A DNA stretch of 64,000 bases from Pollutibacter sp044353505 (GTDB lineage Bacteria > Bacteroidota > Bacteroidia > Chitinophagales > Chitinophagaceae): contig JBILBU010000005.1 of NCBI GenBank assembly GCA_044353505.1, positions 1 through 64,000 on the forward strand, written 5' to 3'. Every line of letters begins with the position of its first letter. Positions within the stretch are counted from its first letter, which is position 1. The notes below the pieces were generated by a model. That model saw only the letters and a program-made list of their open reading frames with translations, ran no database searches and was not told the origin of the DNA. This document shows positions 49,012 through 58,288 of the stretch, piece by piece. The translations under genes and the position numbers were made by a program.

Positions 49012-49479
49012 ATGTTTACCATCAGAGTATATGGCATATTAATCGATGAAGACAACCAGGTATTGGTGAGTGATGAATTTATCCGAGGCAATTATTACAC
49101 TAAATTTCCTGGTGGTGGTCTTGAATTTGGAGAAGGCACAAGATCTTGTTTAGCCAGGGAATTTATGGAAGAGATGAACCTCAAGGTAACGGTTGGCGAA
49201 CATCTTTACACAACAGATTTCTTTCAGATGTCAGCCTTTAATCCAACAGACCAAATCGTTTCAATATACTACAGGGCATACGCTGAGGAAACAATAACTG
49301 TTCCATTGCGCAATACCCCATTTGAGTTCGATGAAAAACAAATGGAGGTATATAACAAAACAAGTGAAACAGAAACATTCAGGATGATTCCAATGCAAGA
49401 ATTTGGTTCGCATTCTGTTTCCCTACCCATTGATAAGGTTGTTGCAGACCTTATTAAAAACTTACAGTTGAAAAGCTGA
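49012..49479 (+). CDS. NUDIX hydrolase
   Basis: From the ATG at 49012 this is 155 residues; the longer frame overlaps dapF. The Nudix box is GGGLEFGEGTRSCLAREFMEEMNL (quoted in part: GEGTRSCLAREFMEEM, about residues 40-55), with REFMEE intact and the final Gly replaced by Asn. It hydrolyses a nucleoside diphosphate linked to another group, but the substrate is not predictable. It is co-directional with dapF. Confidence 0.88.
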   Translation: MFTIRVYGILIDEDNQVLVSDEFIRGNYYTKFPGGGLEFGEGTRSCLAREFMEEMNLKVTVGEHLYTTDFFQMSAFNPTDQIVSIYYRAYAEETITVPLRNTPFEFDEKQMEVYNKTSETETFRMIPMQEFGSHSVSLPIDKVVADLIKNLQLKS

Positions 49480-49568
49480 TCGCCATAGTTTAACTGGCAA
49501 CGCTACACCCCTTGTCTACAGTTAGATCCAGGCTACGCATTAAAAAAAATAAAGTCAATCCCAGCCCA

Positions 49569-49997
49569 TTATTTTCTAGACAGTAAATCCTTGATTTCTG
49601 TCAATAGCTGATCTGTTTTAGAAATAGGAACTGGTTCAGTAGCCTCTTTCTTTTTAAGGGTATTGATGGCTTTGATTACCAAAAACATCACAAAAGCTAC
49701 GATGATAAAGTCTATTACTGCAGTCACTACAGCGCCCCACTCTAGTGCAACCTCCTTGCCATTTGCGATAATGATATTTCCACTGGGGTCTCTTACTTCG
49801 TTGACTGCTTGCTTCAGAATAAGTTTTTTATCATAAAAGTTAGTGCCGCCAGTAAGTAGACCAATTAGAGGGGCAATCAGCTTTTCAGTAAACGCTGAAA
49901 CTACTTTACCAAAAGCACCTCCCATGACAAAAGCAACCGCTATGTCAACAAGGTTACCGCGCAGGGCAAATTGTTTAAATTCCTTTATGAAAGACAT
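49569..49997 (-). CDS. mscL: Large-conductance mechanosensitive channel
   Basis: The 142-residue protein has the first pore helix (GNLVDIAVAFVMGGAFGKVVSAF, quoted in part: NLVDIAVAFVMGGAFGKVV, about residues 15-33). A periplasmic loop with LKQAVNEVRDPSGN follows, and a second helix AVIDFIIVAFVMFLVIKAIN (about 91-110). It is a homopentamer that opens on hypo-osmotic shock. Length and layout are normal. Confidence 0.96.
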   Translation of the reverse strand: MSFIKEFKQFALRGNLVDIAVAFVMGGAFGKVVSAFTEKLIAPLIGLLTGGTNFYDKKLILKQAVNEVRDPSGNIIIANGKEVALEWGAVVTAVIDFIIVAFVMFLVIKAINTLKKKEATEPVPISKTDQLLTEIKDLLSRK

Positions 49998-50078
49998 GAA
50001 TGTTGGTTTTATGATTAATCAATAATAATTCCTTTTTCAAGATAAATCATTTAGGGTAGTTTTTTCAACCCTCCCGAA

Positions 50079-52703
50079 TCATACAGCACCCTTCACTGTT
50101 TGTTCCTCAGCGACTTCATTTCGAATAACCACCACCCCATCAAAGACATCCACTACGACAGGCTTTGATTTATCAATATCACCTGCCAATATTCGTTTGG
50201 ACAATTGATTTACTATTTCTTTTTGAATAAGCCGCTTTAATGGCCTTGCACCAAATTGAGGATCGAAGCCATTCTCAGACAAATAGTCAATTGTATACCC
50301 CGTAAAAGAAAGTTCAATATCAGCATTGGCTAAGAGTTTTTTCAGGCCTTTCAGTTGAATCTCTATGATTTTTCTGATGTCTTTTTTACTCAAAGGCTGA
50401 AACATAATGATCTCATCTACCCTATTTAAAAATTCCGGCCTAACAGTTTGCTTGAGCAGGTTCATCACCTCAACACGCGCCCTCTCAGTAGCCTTATCAA
50501 TATTGTTTGGCCCTGCTTGTTCAAATGCATCTTGGATAAGATGGCTACCAATATTACTGGTCATGATGATGATGGTATTTTTAAAATTGACTACCCGGCC
50601 TTTATTGTCTGTAAGTCGGCCATCATCCAACACCTGCAGCAGTACATTCCATACATCAGGATGGGCTTTTTCAATTTCATCCAACAACACCACGCTATAT
50701 GGCTTTCGCCTTACCGCCTCAGTAAGCTGACCACCTTCTTCATATCCCACATAGCCCGGAGGGGCGCCAACTAGACGAGATACGGTATGCTTTTCTTGGT
50801 ATTCACTCATGTCGATGCGCGTCATCATGGCCTCATCATCAAAAAGATATTCAGCAAGTGTTTTTGCAAGCTCGGTTTTACCAACGCCTGTAGTTCCAAG
50901 AAAAATAAAAGAGCCAATTGGTTTTTTGGGATCTTGCAACCCTGCCCTGCTTCTGCGGATGGCATCAGCAACCGCAGTAATTCCCTCCTCTTGGCCAACT
51001 ACCCGCTCATGAAGATGATCTTCGAGGAGCAGTAATTTTTCCCTATCACTTTGCAGCATTTTAGAAACAGGTATACCGGTTGCCTTGGCAACGTTTTGAG
51101 CAATATCTTCTGCATCAACTTCTTCTTTGAGTAGTCTTTTTTCTCCTGTAGCGGCAAGTTCTTCTGAAAATTTAAGGATGTCTGCTTCCTTCTGTTTTAC
51201 CTTACCGTAGCGAATTTCAGCTACGGTTCCATAATCACCTTCTCGTTCTGCCCTTTCTGCTTGAAGTTTCAACTGCTCTATTTCTGCTTTTGCAGTTTGC
51301 ACTTGCTCCACAATTTCTTTTTCCTCCCTCCATTTTGCTTTCAATGTGTCTCTTTCAACTGAAAGATTTGCAATCTCAGTATTGAGTTCTTTCATTTTTA
51401 CTTCATCGTCTTCACGCTTGATAGCTTCTCTTTCAATCTCAAGTTGTCTGATTTGGCGCTCAAGCTTATCCAATTCCTCAGGCATGGAATTCATCTCCAA
51501 CCTAAGCTTGGCAGCGCTCTCATCAATCAAATCAATTGCCTTATCAGGCAAAAAACGATCGGTAATGTATCTGCTAGACAATTCTACTGCAGCAATGATT
51601 GCTTCATCTTTTATACGCACATGGTGATGCGTTTCATATCGATCCTTCAAACCCCTCAGTATAGATATAGCATCTTCGATACTTGGCTCATCAATCATTA
51701 CCTTTTGGAATCGTCGTTCCAAGGCCTTGTCCTTCTCAAAATACTTTTGATACTCATTCAACGTTGTTGCCCCTATAGCTCTGAGCTCTCCTCTTGCAAG
51801 TGCTGGCTTTAGGATATTGGCAGCATCCATAGCACCTTCACCGCCACCAGCACCCACTAGGGTATGGATCTCATCAATGAAAAGAATAATTTCACCGTCA
51901 CTAGACGCCACTTCTTTAACGACACCTTTTAATCTTTCCTCAAATTCACCTTTGTATTTTGCTCCAGCAATGAGGAGCCCCATGTCAAGTGCATAAATTA
52001 ATTTGCTCTTTAAGTTTTCAGGAACATCGCCATTGAGGATCCGCATGGCAAGTCCCTCTGCAATTGCGGTTTTTCCAACACCAGGCTCTCCGACAAGAAT
52101 TGGATTATTTTTGGATCTTCGGGTAAGAATATGAAGTGTTCGTCTAATTTCCTCATCGCGCCCGATTACCGGATCAAGCTTACCCTGGCGGGCCATCTCG
52201 ATGAGGTTTTTGGCATATTTATTCAAGGTATTGAATTGTGTCTCTTGGGTCTGGCTTTGCACCTTTTCCCCTTTCCTGAGCTCTTTAATTGCAGTGAGCA
52301 AGCCAGATTCCGTTAACCCAACCTCTTTGAGAAGCTTGGAAATAGGATCAGACCCTGTAATTAAGGCGAGTAAAATATGTTCAGGAGTTACAAATTCATC
52401 GTCAAACTTAGACAACAAGGAACCCGCTCTGAGAAAGGCACTGTTTGCCTCTCTGCTCAGCGATTGAGCAGGCTCGGCATTTGTTTTAGGTAACTTTAAC
52501 AACGCTTCTGTTAACTTCGCCTGGAGAACCTGAATAGAAACATTATTCTTTTTGAGTAAATAATCTACGGGGGAATTTTTCTGATCTAATAAACTCTGGA
52601 GAATATGATCGGTCTCAATTGTTGGATTGCCTCCATTGAAAGCCAATTGCTGAGCAGCTTGAACAATTTCAGAAGCTTGTATGGTGAAGTTATTTAAATT
52701 CAT
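50079..52703 (-). CDS. clpB: Disaggregase ClpB (AAA+ chaperone)
   Basis: The 874-residue protein has the N domain (about 1-145). AAA-1 has Walker A GEPGVGKTAIAEGLA (about residues 206-220) and ILFIDEIHTLVGAGGGEG. A coiled-coil middle domain spans about 410-530, and AAA-2 has FLGTTGVGKTELAKTLAEYLF (quoted in part: FLGTTGVGKTELAKTLAEY, about 609-627) and VVLLDEIEKAHPDV. It threads aggregated proteins with DnaK help. There is no ClpP-binding loop, as expected. The upstream region has an element also found before groES. Confidence 0.97.
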   Translation of the reverse strand: MNLNNFTIQASEIVQAAQQLAFNGGNPTIETDHILQSLLDQKNSPVDYLLKKNNVSIQVLQAKLTEALLKLPKTNAEPAQSLSREANSAFLRAGSLLSKFDDEFVTPEHILLALITGSDPISKLLKEVGLTESGLLTAIKELRKGEKVQSQTQETQFNTLNKYAKNLIEMARQGKLDPVIGRDEEIRRTLHILTRRSKNNPILVGEPGVGKTAIAEGLAMRILNGDVPENLKSKLIYALDMGLLIAGAKYKGEFEERLKGVVKEVASSDGEIILFIDEIHTLVGAGGGEGAMDAANILKPALARGELRAIGATTLNEYQKYFEKDKALERRFQKVMIDEPSIEDAISILRGLKDRYETHHHVRIKDEAIIAAVELSSRYITDRFLPDKAIDLIDESAAKLRLEMNSMPEELDKLERQIRQLEIEREAIKREDDEVKMKELNTEIANLSVERDTLKAKWREEKEIVEQVQTAKAEIEQLKLQAERAEREGDYGTVAEIRYGKVKQKEADILKFSEELAATGEKRLLKEEVDAEDIAQNVAKATGIPVSKMLQSDREKLLLLEDHLHERVVGQEEGITAVADAIRRSRAGLQDPKKPIGSFIFLGTTGVGKTELAKTLAEYLFDDEAMMTRIDMSEYQEKHTVSRLVGAPPGYVGYEEGGQLTEAVRRKPYSVVLLDEIEKAHPDVWNVLLQVLDDGRLTDNKGRVVNFKNTIIIMTSNIGSHLIQDAFEQAGPNNIDKATERARVEVMNLLKQTVRPEFLNRVDEIIMFQPLSKKDIRKIIEIQLKGLKKLLANADIELSFTGYTIDYLSENGFDPQFGARPLKRLIQKEIVNQLSKRILAGDIDKSKPVVVDVFDGVVVIRNEVAEEQTVKGAV

Positions 52704-52757
52704 ATGAGATCATTTAATACATATTCATCAAACCACCTTCCAGAGTTAAAAACAGGT

Positions 52758-52767
52758 AATTATGACA
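52758..52767 (-). promoter_or_regulatory. TGTCATAATT element upstream of clpB
   Basis: On the minus strand TGTCATAATT lies 55 bp upstream of the clpB start. It differs by one base from TGACATAATT upstream of groES. It overlaps the start of the divergent serine hydrolase gene. A shared heat-shock element is possible but rests on two sites. Confidence 0.3.
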
Positions 52768-53805
52768 GATTTTACAAGTAAAGTATGCCGCAAATGCAGT
52801 CTAGCTCTGATTTTCATGCTATTCTTGCAGTCAACCTATTCCCAACAAGACTTTACCGCATTGGATGCAATAATAGCAAAGAATCAGAAAGCATTAGGCA
52901 AAGATCTTGTGGTAGCAATCAATAAAGAAGGAAAAAATATATTCCTGAAAGAGACGGATGAATTGAAGCTAAAAACACCTGCCCCCATTGCAAGTTGCAG
53001 TAAGTGGCTAACAGCGGCATTGGTAATGATCTTTGTAGATGAGGGAAAAATTAACCTAGACGAGCCTCTAGCAACCTATATACCTCTGTTTGAAAAAAAC
53101 ATGAAGGGATACATCACACTTAGGAATTGTCTTTCGCATACAACCGGATTGGATGTAGGGCCTAGTGGTGTATTGAAACTGGCACAACGCAGTAAGTTCA
53201 ACAGCCTCGAAGAAGAGATTGTATTTTTTGCAACAAAAAAAGAAATCATAGACAACCCAGGTCAAGCGTTTGCTTACAGCGGTGTTGGTTTAAATATTGC
53301 CGGCAGGGTTATTGAGATAGTATCAAAAAAATCGTTTGATCGGGTCATTACCGAAAAACTATTCAGGCCATTGGGCATGAAGACTGCAACCTTCTATAAT
53401 GATAATGGAGGAGCAATTAATCCTTCAGCTGGTGCAATTTGTTCAGCCTTTGATTATCTGAATTTTATGCAGATGATCTTGAATAAAGGGATGTTCAACG
53501 GAAAGAGAATACTAAGTGAGCGTGCGATAGATGAAATGATGAAAACCCAAACATTGGATATGAGGGTTAGGTCTACCCCAGAATCTGGAAAAGGGCTTAA
53601 TTATGCCTTAGGCAGCTGGATTCAGGAGGATGAAAATGGGAGGGGCACAGTATTCACTTCACCCGGAGCGTTTGGCACATGGCCGTGGATAGATACAAAA
53701 CGAAACTATGTAGGTATAATATTTGCCAAAAGTTTATTGGGAGAACAAAAAAAAGAACTCTATTTGAGGATGAAGGAAACTGCAGACAATGCCATCGATC
53801 AATAA
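52762..53805 (+). CDS. Exported serine hydrolase of the beta-lactamase/class C family
   Basis: The 347-residue protein has a signal peptide (CSLALIFMLFLQSTYSQ, ending near residue 28). The beta-lactamase-related domain shows ASCSKWLTAALVM with the S-x-x-K nucleophile (about 75-87), AYSGVGLNIAGRVIE with Y-x-G (about 172-186), and a late HTG-like region that is not clear. Such proteins (PF00144) include esterases and D-amino peptidases, and most are not antibiotic resistance enzymes. It is divergent from clpB and 9 bp before queG. The substrate is unknown. Confidence 0.88.
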   Translation: MTDFTSKVCRKCSLALIFMLFLQSTYSQQDFTALDAIIAKNQKALGKDLVVAINKEGKNIFLKETDELKLKTPAPIASCSKWLTAALVMIFVDEGKINLDEPLATYIPLFEKNMKGYITLRNCLSHTTGLDVGPSGVLKLAQRSKFNSLEEEIVFFATKKEIIDNPGQAFAYSGVGLNIAGRVIEIVSKKSFDRVITEKLFRPLGMKTATFYNDNGGAINPSAGAICSAFDYLNFMQMILNKGMFNGKRILSERAIDEMMKTQTLDMRVRSTPESGKGLNYALGSWIQEDENGRGTVFTSPGAFGTWPWIDTKRNYVGIIFAKSLLGEQKKELYLRMKETADNAIDQ

Positions 53806-53814
53806 TTTAAAAAA

Positions 53815-54747
53815 ATGATCAGTTCAGCAGATAGGCATGCAAGGTTTATAAAAGATATAGCCACATCACTCGGATTTGATGACTGTGGAATTGCTCAAGC
53901 CCAGCGTTTGGATGAGGATGCACAACGACTGGAAAAATGGCTCAAGAAAGATTACCATGGTGAGATGCAGTATATGGCAAACCATTTCGACCTTCGCGTT
54001 GACCCAACAAAACTCGTACCAGGAGCAAGATCAGTAGTTACCTTATTGTTCAACTATTTTCCGTCTGAACAACAACATGATGATGTTCCTAAAATTGCTA
54101 AATACGCATACGGCAAGGATTATCATCTGGTCATCCGGGAGAAACTTCATGAGTTACTTTTTCGGATAAGAGAAGAGATCGGGAATATTGAAGGCCGAGG
54201 ATTTGTTGACTCTGCACCTGTTCTTGAAAGAAGCTGGGCGCAAAGAAGCGGACTAGGATGGTTAGGAAAGAATGGAAATTTAATCAACAAAAAAACAGGT
54301 TCATTTTTCTTTATTGCAACATTGATCACAGATGTAGCATTAACGCCAGATGACCCTTATGTAAAAGACTATTGTGGAACATGCACTAAATGCATTGATG
54401 CCTGTCCGACTGAAGCCATACTCCCCAATAAGGAACTTGATGGATCAAAGTGTATTTCGTATTACACGATAGAGCTCAAATCAAGTAGCCTTCCGGATGT
54501 TTTAAAAAGCAGAACAGACAATTGGGTCTTTGGTTGTGATATTTGTCAGGATGTATGCCCATGGAATAGGTTCAGCAATCCGCATAAACACAAAGAACTA
54601 GAACCCCTTGATGAGATCATGACATTTTCGTTTAAAGATTGGATGAACCTGGATCGGGAAAGTTTTAATCAAATCTTTAAATACTCCCCAATAAAACGAA
54701 CGAACTGGGAAGGGATGAAAAGAAATTTGAATTTGTATAGAGAATGA
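53815..54747 (+). CDS. queG: Epoxyqueuosine reductase QueG
   Basis: The 310-residue cobalamin-dependent iron-sulfur enzyme performs the last step of queuosine synthesis in tRNA. The N-terminal part has GFDDCGIAQA, then GFVDSAPVLERSWAQRSGLGW (quoted in part: DSAPVLERSWAQRSG), followed by WLGKNGNLI. Two [4Fe-4S] motifs follow: CGTCTKCIDACP (about residues 191-202) and CDICQDVCPW (about 241-250). The HEAT-like C-terminal extension of longer QueG forms is missing, as in many Bacteroidota. It is 9 bp after the hydrolase gene. Confidence 0.93.
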   Translation: MISSADRHARFIKDIATSLGFDDCGIAQAQRLDEDAQRLEKWLKKDYHGEMQYMANHFDLRVDPTKLVPGARSVVTLLFNYFPSEQQHDDVPKIAKYAYGKDYHLVIREKLHELLFRIREEIGNIEGRGFVDSAPVLERSWAQRSGLGWLGKNGNLINKKTGSFFFIATLITDVALTPDDPYVKDYCGTCTKCIDACPTEAILPNKELDGSKCISYYTIELKSSSLPDVLKSRTDNWVFGCDICQDVCPWNRFSNPHKHKELEPLDEIMTFSFKDWMNLDRESFNQIFKYSPIKRTNWEGMKRNLNLYRE

Positions 54748-54771
54748 GCTGAATAAAGTTTCAGTCCCAAA

Positions 54772-55878
54772 TCACTCCCACTTAAATACCTTGATTGCAA
54801 TAGCATATAGAAGTATCCCCCAAATAAGCAAGTATTGCAGTTGAGGCAAACAATCAGCGAGATGTGACCCCTCAAACGCTACATTGCGCATGGCGGTATT
54901 GAGGTGTGTAAGTGGCAGGATTTTGCAGATGGGATGCAACCAACTGGGAAAGTTTTCAATGGGAAAAAAAGTACCTGCCAACAGAAATTGTGGCAGTGTA
55001 ACTAAATTGGCAAATGGAGGAATGGCACTTTCGCTACTGGCTAACCCACTGACAATAAAACCAAACCCCATAAAAACAATTAAACCAATCAAGCTCAGCA
55101 CCATCATTTCTGCAAACGTTATCCATCCATGTATTAATGTGAACTTGAAAGCAAAATGACCAATGGAAAGAATAACTACAGCAGTGAGCATTTGAAAAGC
55201 TATTCGCCCGATACCTTCACCAAAAACAATATAAGAACGCTTGATGGGTGTAGCGAAAAACCTTTTTAGCACAAGTGTTTGGCGGAGACCAAAAAAAACA
55301 AAAGCAACACCAAATACTCCTGCGCTGAGCAAACTAAATCCCAGTTGACCGGGTAAAATAAAATCAATTGTTCTGTATTCTCTTCCAGGTAATACCTCAT
55401 TGGTCATAAACCCATATGTTGGCCTCTTGGGAAAATATTCTTGATCAAGTTCTGCAATCGTTTGCTGGATAATCGATTGAAGCAAGCCAATCTTATCTGT
55501 AGCTGCTGTAGAAGTTGTTATCTCCACCACATACTTCGGGAAGGCATCAGGATTAAGTTCCTTTATTTTCAAGATGGCAGTCATATGCCCTTTCTCTAGC
55601 TCTTGCCTTGAGATGAGGTCTGGCTGGGCAATAACTTTGAGGTTGTCTTTTTCTAGGAGCTGAGCATAGAACTGATTGTTGTTGGATGATGCAGGATCAA
55701 AGGCTACACGAATAACAGGAGTGGTGGAGCTAAGAAAACCAAACACCAAAATAAATATCAAGGGAAACAAGAAACTAAAAATAACAGCAGAGGGACTCCT
55801 AAATATTGAACGCCAGCTTGCCTTAGCGATAGCAAGCATGCCAACAAATTGATTGTATTTCGGAGGGGATGATTTCAT
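54772..55878 (-). CDS. ABC-2-type transporter permease
   Basis: From the ATG at 55878 this is 368 residues; the longer frame runs into sppA. It has one N-terminal membrane helix (FSFLFPLIFILVFGFL, about residues 32-47), then a periplasmic domain of about 130 residues. Five more helices lie at about 185-365. GFSLLSAGVFGVAFVFFGLR and the FFATPIKRSYIVFGE phrase are typical of the ABC-2 membrane family. It needs an ATP-binding partner, but none is adjacent, and the preceding gene on its strand is sppA, only 7 bp upstream. The exported substrate is unknown. Confidence 0.88.
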   Translation of the reverse strand: MKSSPPKYNQFVGMLAIAKASWRSIFRSPSAVIFSFLFPLIFILVFGFLSSTTPVIRVAFDPASSNNNQFYAQLLEKDNLKVIAQPDLISRQELEKGHMTAILKIKELNPDAFPKYVVEITTSTAATDKIGLLQSIIQQTIAELDQEYFPKRPTYGFMTNEVLPGREYRTIDFILPGQLGFSLLSAGVFGVAFVFFGLRQTLVLKRFFATPIKRSYIVFGEGIGRIAFQMLTAVVILSIGHFAFKFTLIHGWITFAEMMVLSLIGLIVFMGFGFIVSGLASSESAIPPFANLVTLPQFLLAGTFFPIENFPSWLHPICKILPLTHLNTAMRNVAFEGSHLADCLPQLQYLLIWGILLYAIAIKVFKWE

Positions 55879-55885
55879 ATAGGAA

Positions 55886-57640
55886 TTACCGTATGATGAA
55901 ATCAAAAGGCAACCTTGATTTCGCCTGACCACTTTCTTCTTTAAGCGCTTTAATTCTTTTGAAAATCATGTACTCATCCTTACCTATTTCTTTTTCAATT
56001 GAAGAGGAAGAAAGCTCATCGGGAACTTGCTGAAGGATATAATCAATGATTGTTTTCTCTTCAGGATAAGTGCGAACCTTGTATTCTTTCAAGCCGGCCA
56101 ACTTTGCAGCTTCAGCGATTGCATTATCTTGTCCCCCTATCGCATCAGCAAGTCCAACTTGAATTGCGCGACTTCCAGTCCACACCCTACCTTGTGCGAT
56201 ACTGTCTATATAGTCCAAGCTTTTCTTCCTTCCATCAGAAACCCGCGTTTTAAAATCAAGGTAGATGCGATCAATTTCGTGCTGTACAATTTGTTTTTCG
56301 CGTTCAGACAAAGGCCTTGTAACACTTGGTGCATCAGCAAATTCAGCAGTTTTAACACGATCAAACGTAATGCCCATCTTGTTTTTCATAAACGAAGAAA
56401 AATCAGGAATGATTGAGAATACACCAATTGACCCAGTGATGGTATTGGGCTGAACAAAAATCTTGTTTGCATTGGCGGCGATATAGTATCCCCCACTGGC
56501 AGCAACATCCCCCATGGAAACAACAATTGGAATTCCTTGTTTCTTAATCATTTCAAGTTCTCTCCAAATGATCTCACTGGCCAAACTTGAACCTCCTGGA
56601 GAATTAACCCTGAGTACAATTGCTTTTACTGATTTATCATACCTAAGCTTGCGAAGCAGGGCAAGGTATTCGTCTGAACCAATCTGGCTTGGGGTTCCTT
56701 TGCCGTAGACAATCTCTCCCTCAGCAACAACCAGTGCAATTTTATCTTTTGAGAAAGCCCCTGCAAGACTCACTGCATCTTTATATTTAGCAAGACTAAT
56801 GAATCCTATTTTATCTGATTTTGAAAGTCCAAGTCGCTTTTTAATTTCATCCTTAACTTCATCATCATATTTAACCCCATCAATCAATCCAGCCTTGACC
56901 GCTGTTTCTGGGATATCGATGGCATATCGATTTGCAAAACTAATAAGTGTGTCTTTGTGAATCTTTCTTGATTTACTTACCTGCGATATCATCTCACCAT
57001 AAATGTCATTCAACCACACCGATGTTTGTTCTTTATTGGGAGCAGACATTTCGGTAGCCCTAAACGGTTCTGTAGCGCTCTTGAATTTACCAGCATAAAA
57101 TATTTGCGGTTTTATTTCAAGCCTGTCAATTAAGCTTTTAAAGAAGATATACTCTGCTGATAAGCCCTGCCACTGAAAAATGCCCTTTGGATTGCAGTAA
57201 ATCTTATCCGACACCTGAGCAATTGCGTAGGCTTTTTGCGAAATGTAATCACCATAGGCTATGACAAACTTTTTTGATGCCTTGAATGATTGAAGTGCAT
57301 TGATGAGTTCCTGGCTGGTGGCAAACCCATTTGGATTGTCTTTTGCAACCAGATAGATTCCCTTGATCATGGAATCCCCTTTTGCCTTGTTGATTAACTT
57401 TATAGTATTAGCCAAAGTGGGGGTATTTTCCTGGCCGCTTAACGCAGCAAAAGGATCTTCCATCGTTCGCTCCTTGAATTCATTTGAGATGTCAATCACC
57501 AACACAGCGTTCTTTTCTACTATTGTGACCTCATCAGACAGCATGGCACCTGCAATTCCGAAGAAAAGCAGAAAAAGCAAACCAAAGAAGATAATGAGCG
57601 CAAGCAGGGAGGCAAAGAAACTTTTGAAAAAACTTTTCAC
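55886..57640 (-). CDS. sppA: Signal peptide peptidase SppA (67 kDa type)
   Basis: The 584-residue protein has one N-terminal membrane anchor (about 8-35) and two tandem ClpP-like halves. The catalytic Lys lies in FYAGKFKSATEPFR (about residues 181-194), and the catalytic Ser in GDVAASGGYYIAANANKIF (about 375-393, quoted in part). This Ser-Lys arrangement across the two halves is that of the 67K SppA. It degrades signal peptides in the membrane after they are cut. An ABC permease gene follows after 7 bp; no functional link is known. Confidence 0.94.
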   Translation of the reverse strand: MKSFFKSFFASLLALIIFFGLLFLLFFGIAGAMLSDEVTIVEKNAVLVIDISNEFKERTMEDPFAALSGQENTPTLANTIKLINKAKGDSMIKGIYLVAKDNPNGFATSQELINALQSFKASKKFVIAYGDYISQKAYAIAQVSDKIYCNPKGIFQWQGLSAEYIFFKSLIDRLEIKPQIFYAGKFKSATEPFRATEMSAPNKEQTSVWLNDIYGEMISQVSKSRKIHKDTLISFANRYAIDIPETAVKAGLIDGVKYDDEVKDEIKKRLGLSKSDKIGFISLAKYKDAVSLAGAFSKDKIALVVAEGEIVYGKGTPSQIGSDEYLALLRKLRYDKSVKAIVLRVNSPGGSSLASEIIWRELEMIKKQGIPIVVSMGDVAASGGYYIAANANKIFVQPNTITGSIGVFSIIPDFSSFMKNKMGITFDRVKTAEFADAPSVTRPLSEREKQIVQHEIDRIYLDFKTRVSDGRKKSLDYIDSIAQGRVWTGSRAIQVGLADAIGGQDNAIAEAAKLAGLKEYKVRTYPEEKTIIDYILQQVPDELSSSSIEKEIGKDEYMIFKRIKALKEESGQAKSRLPFDFIIR

Positions 57641-57699
57641 TTTAAAAATGTTTAGATGACGAAATTAAAGAACTTTACCCGCCATAGGGGTAACTTTTT

Positions 57700-58194
57700 A
57701 TGAAAAAAGCTTTTTTAATAATTGGGGGCAATATTGGAGATCGTTTGGGGTACATAAACGCTGCCTCAGGCCTGATTAAACAACAATGTGGTGAAATCCT
57801 TCATCAGTCCTCCGTCTACGAAACAGCCCCTTGGGGAAAAACTGATCAACCCGCGTTTTTAAATCAGGTACTGGAAATCAATACCCTACTCACACCAATG
57901 GGATTGCTTGCTACAATTCTTGACATCGAATCAGGTTTGGGCAGGCAAAGAAAAGAAAAGTATGATGCAAGAACCATAGATATAGATATTCTATATTTTG
58001 AAGACGAAACAGTGAATACCTTGGAACTCACCATACCACATCCAAAAATTCGCGAGAGACGTTTTGTTCTCATCCCCTTGGCAGAAATCGCACCCAACCT
58101 GATCGATCCTTCAATAGGTTTGTCAGTAACCTCGTTGCTTGACGATTGCATTGACAAGCTTGGAGTGACTGTATTCAACACTGAAAATAAATAG
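57700..58194 (+). CDS. folK: HPPK, 2-amino-4-hydroxy-6-hydroxymethyldihydropteridine diphosphokinase
   Basis: The 164-residue enzyme transfers pyrophosphate from ATP to the pterin in folate synthesis. Motifs are IIGGNIGDRLGYINAA (about residues 7-22), YETAPWGKTDQPAFLNQVLEI (quoted in part: APWGKTDQPAFLNQV) and GRQRKEKYDARTIDIDILYF (about 84-103). HPKIRERRFVLIPLAEIAP follows. All are typical of HPPK. It stands divergent from sppA. Confidence 0.95.
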   Translation: MKKAFLIIGGNIGDRLGYINAASGLIKQQCGEILHQSSVYETAPWGKTDQPAFLNQVLEINTLLTPMGLLATILDIESGLGRQRKEKYDARTIDIDILYFEDETVNTLELTIPHPKIRERRFVLIPLAEIAPNLIDPSIGLSVTSLLDDCIDKLGVTVFNTENK

Positions 58195-58288
58195 CATAAA
58201 AACAAAAGTGAAATTGCCAAAACTCAATGAAATATGGGCTTTACACTTGAATTTAATGTTGGATCAGTATTCATAATCAATAATCTGA

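Noticed and set aside
52762..53805. Antibiotic-resistance beta-lactamase
   Set aside because: The S-x-x-K/Y-x-G protein belongs to a broad hydrolase family; nothing points to antibiotic hydrolysis or a resistance context.
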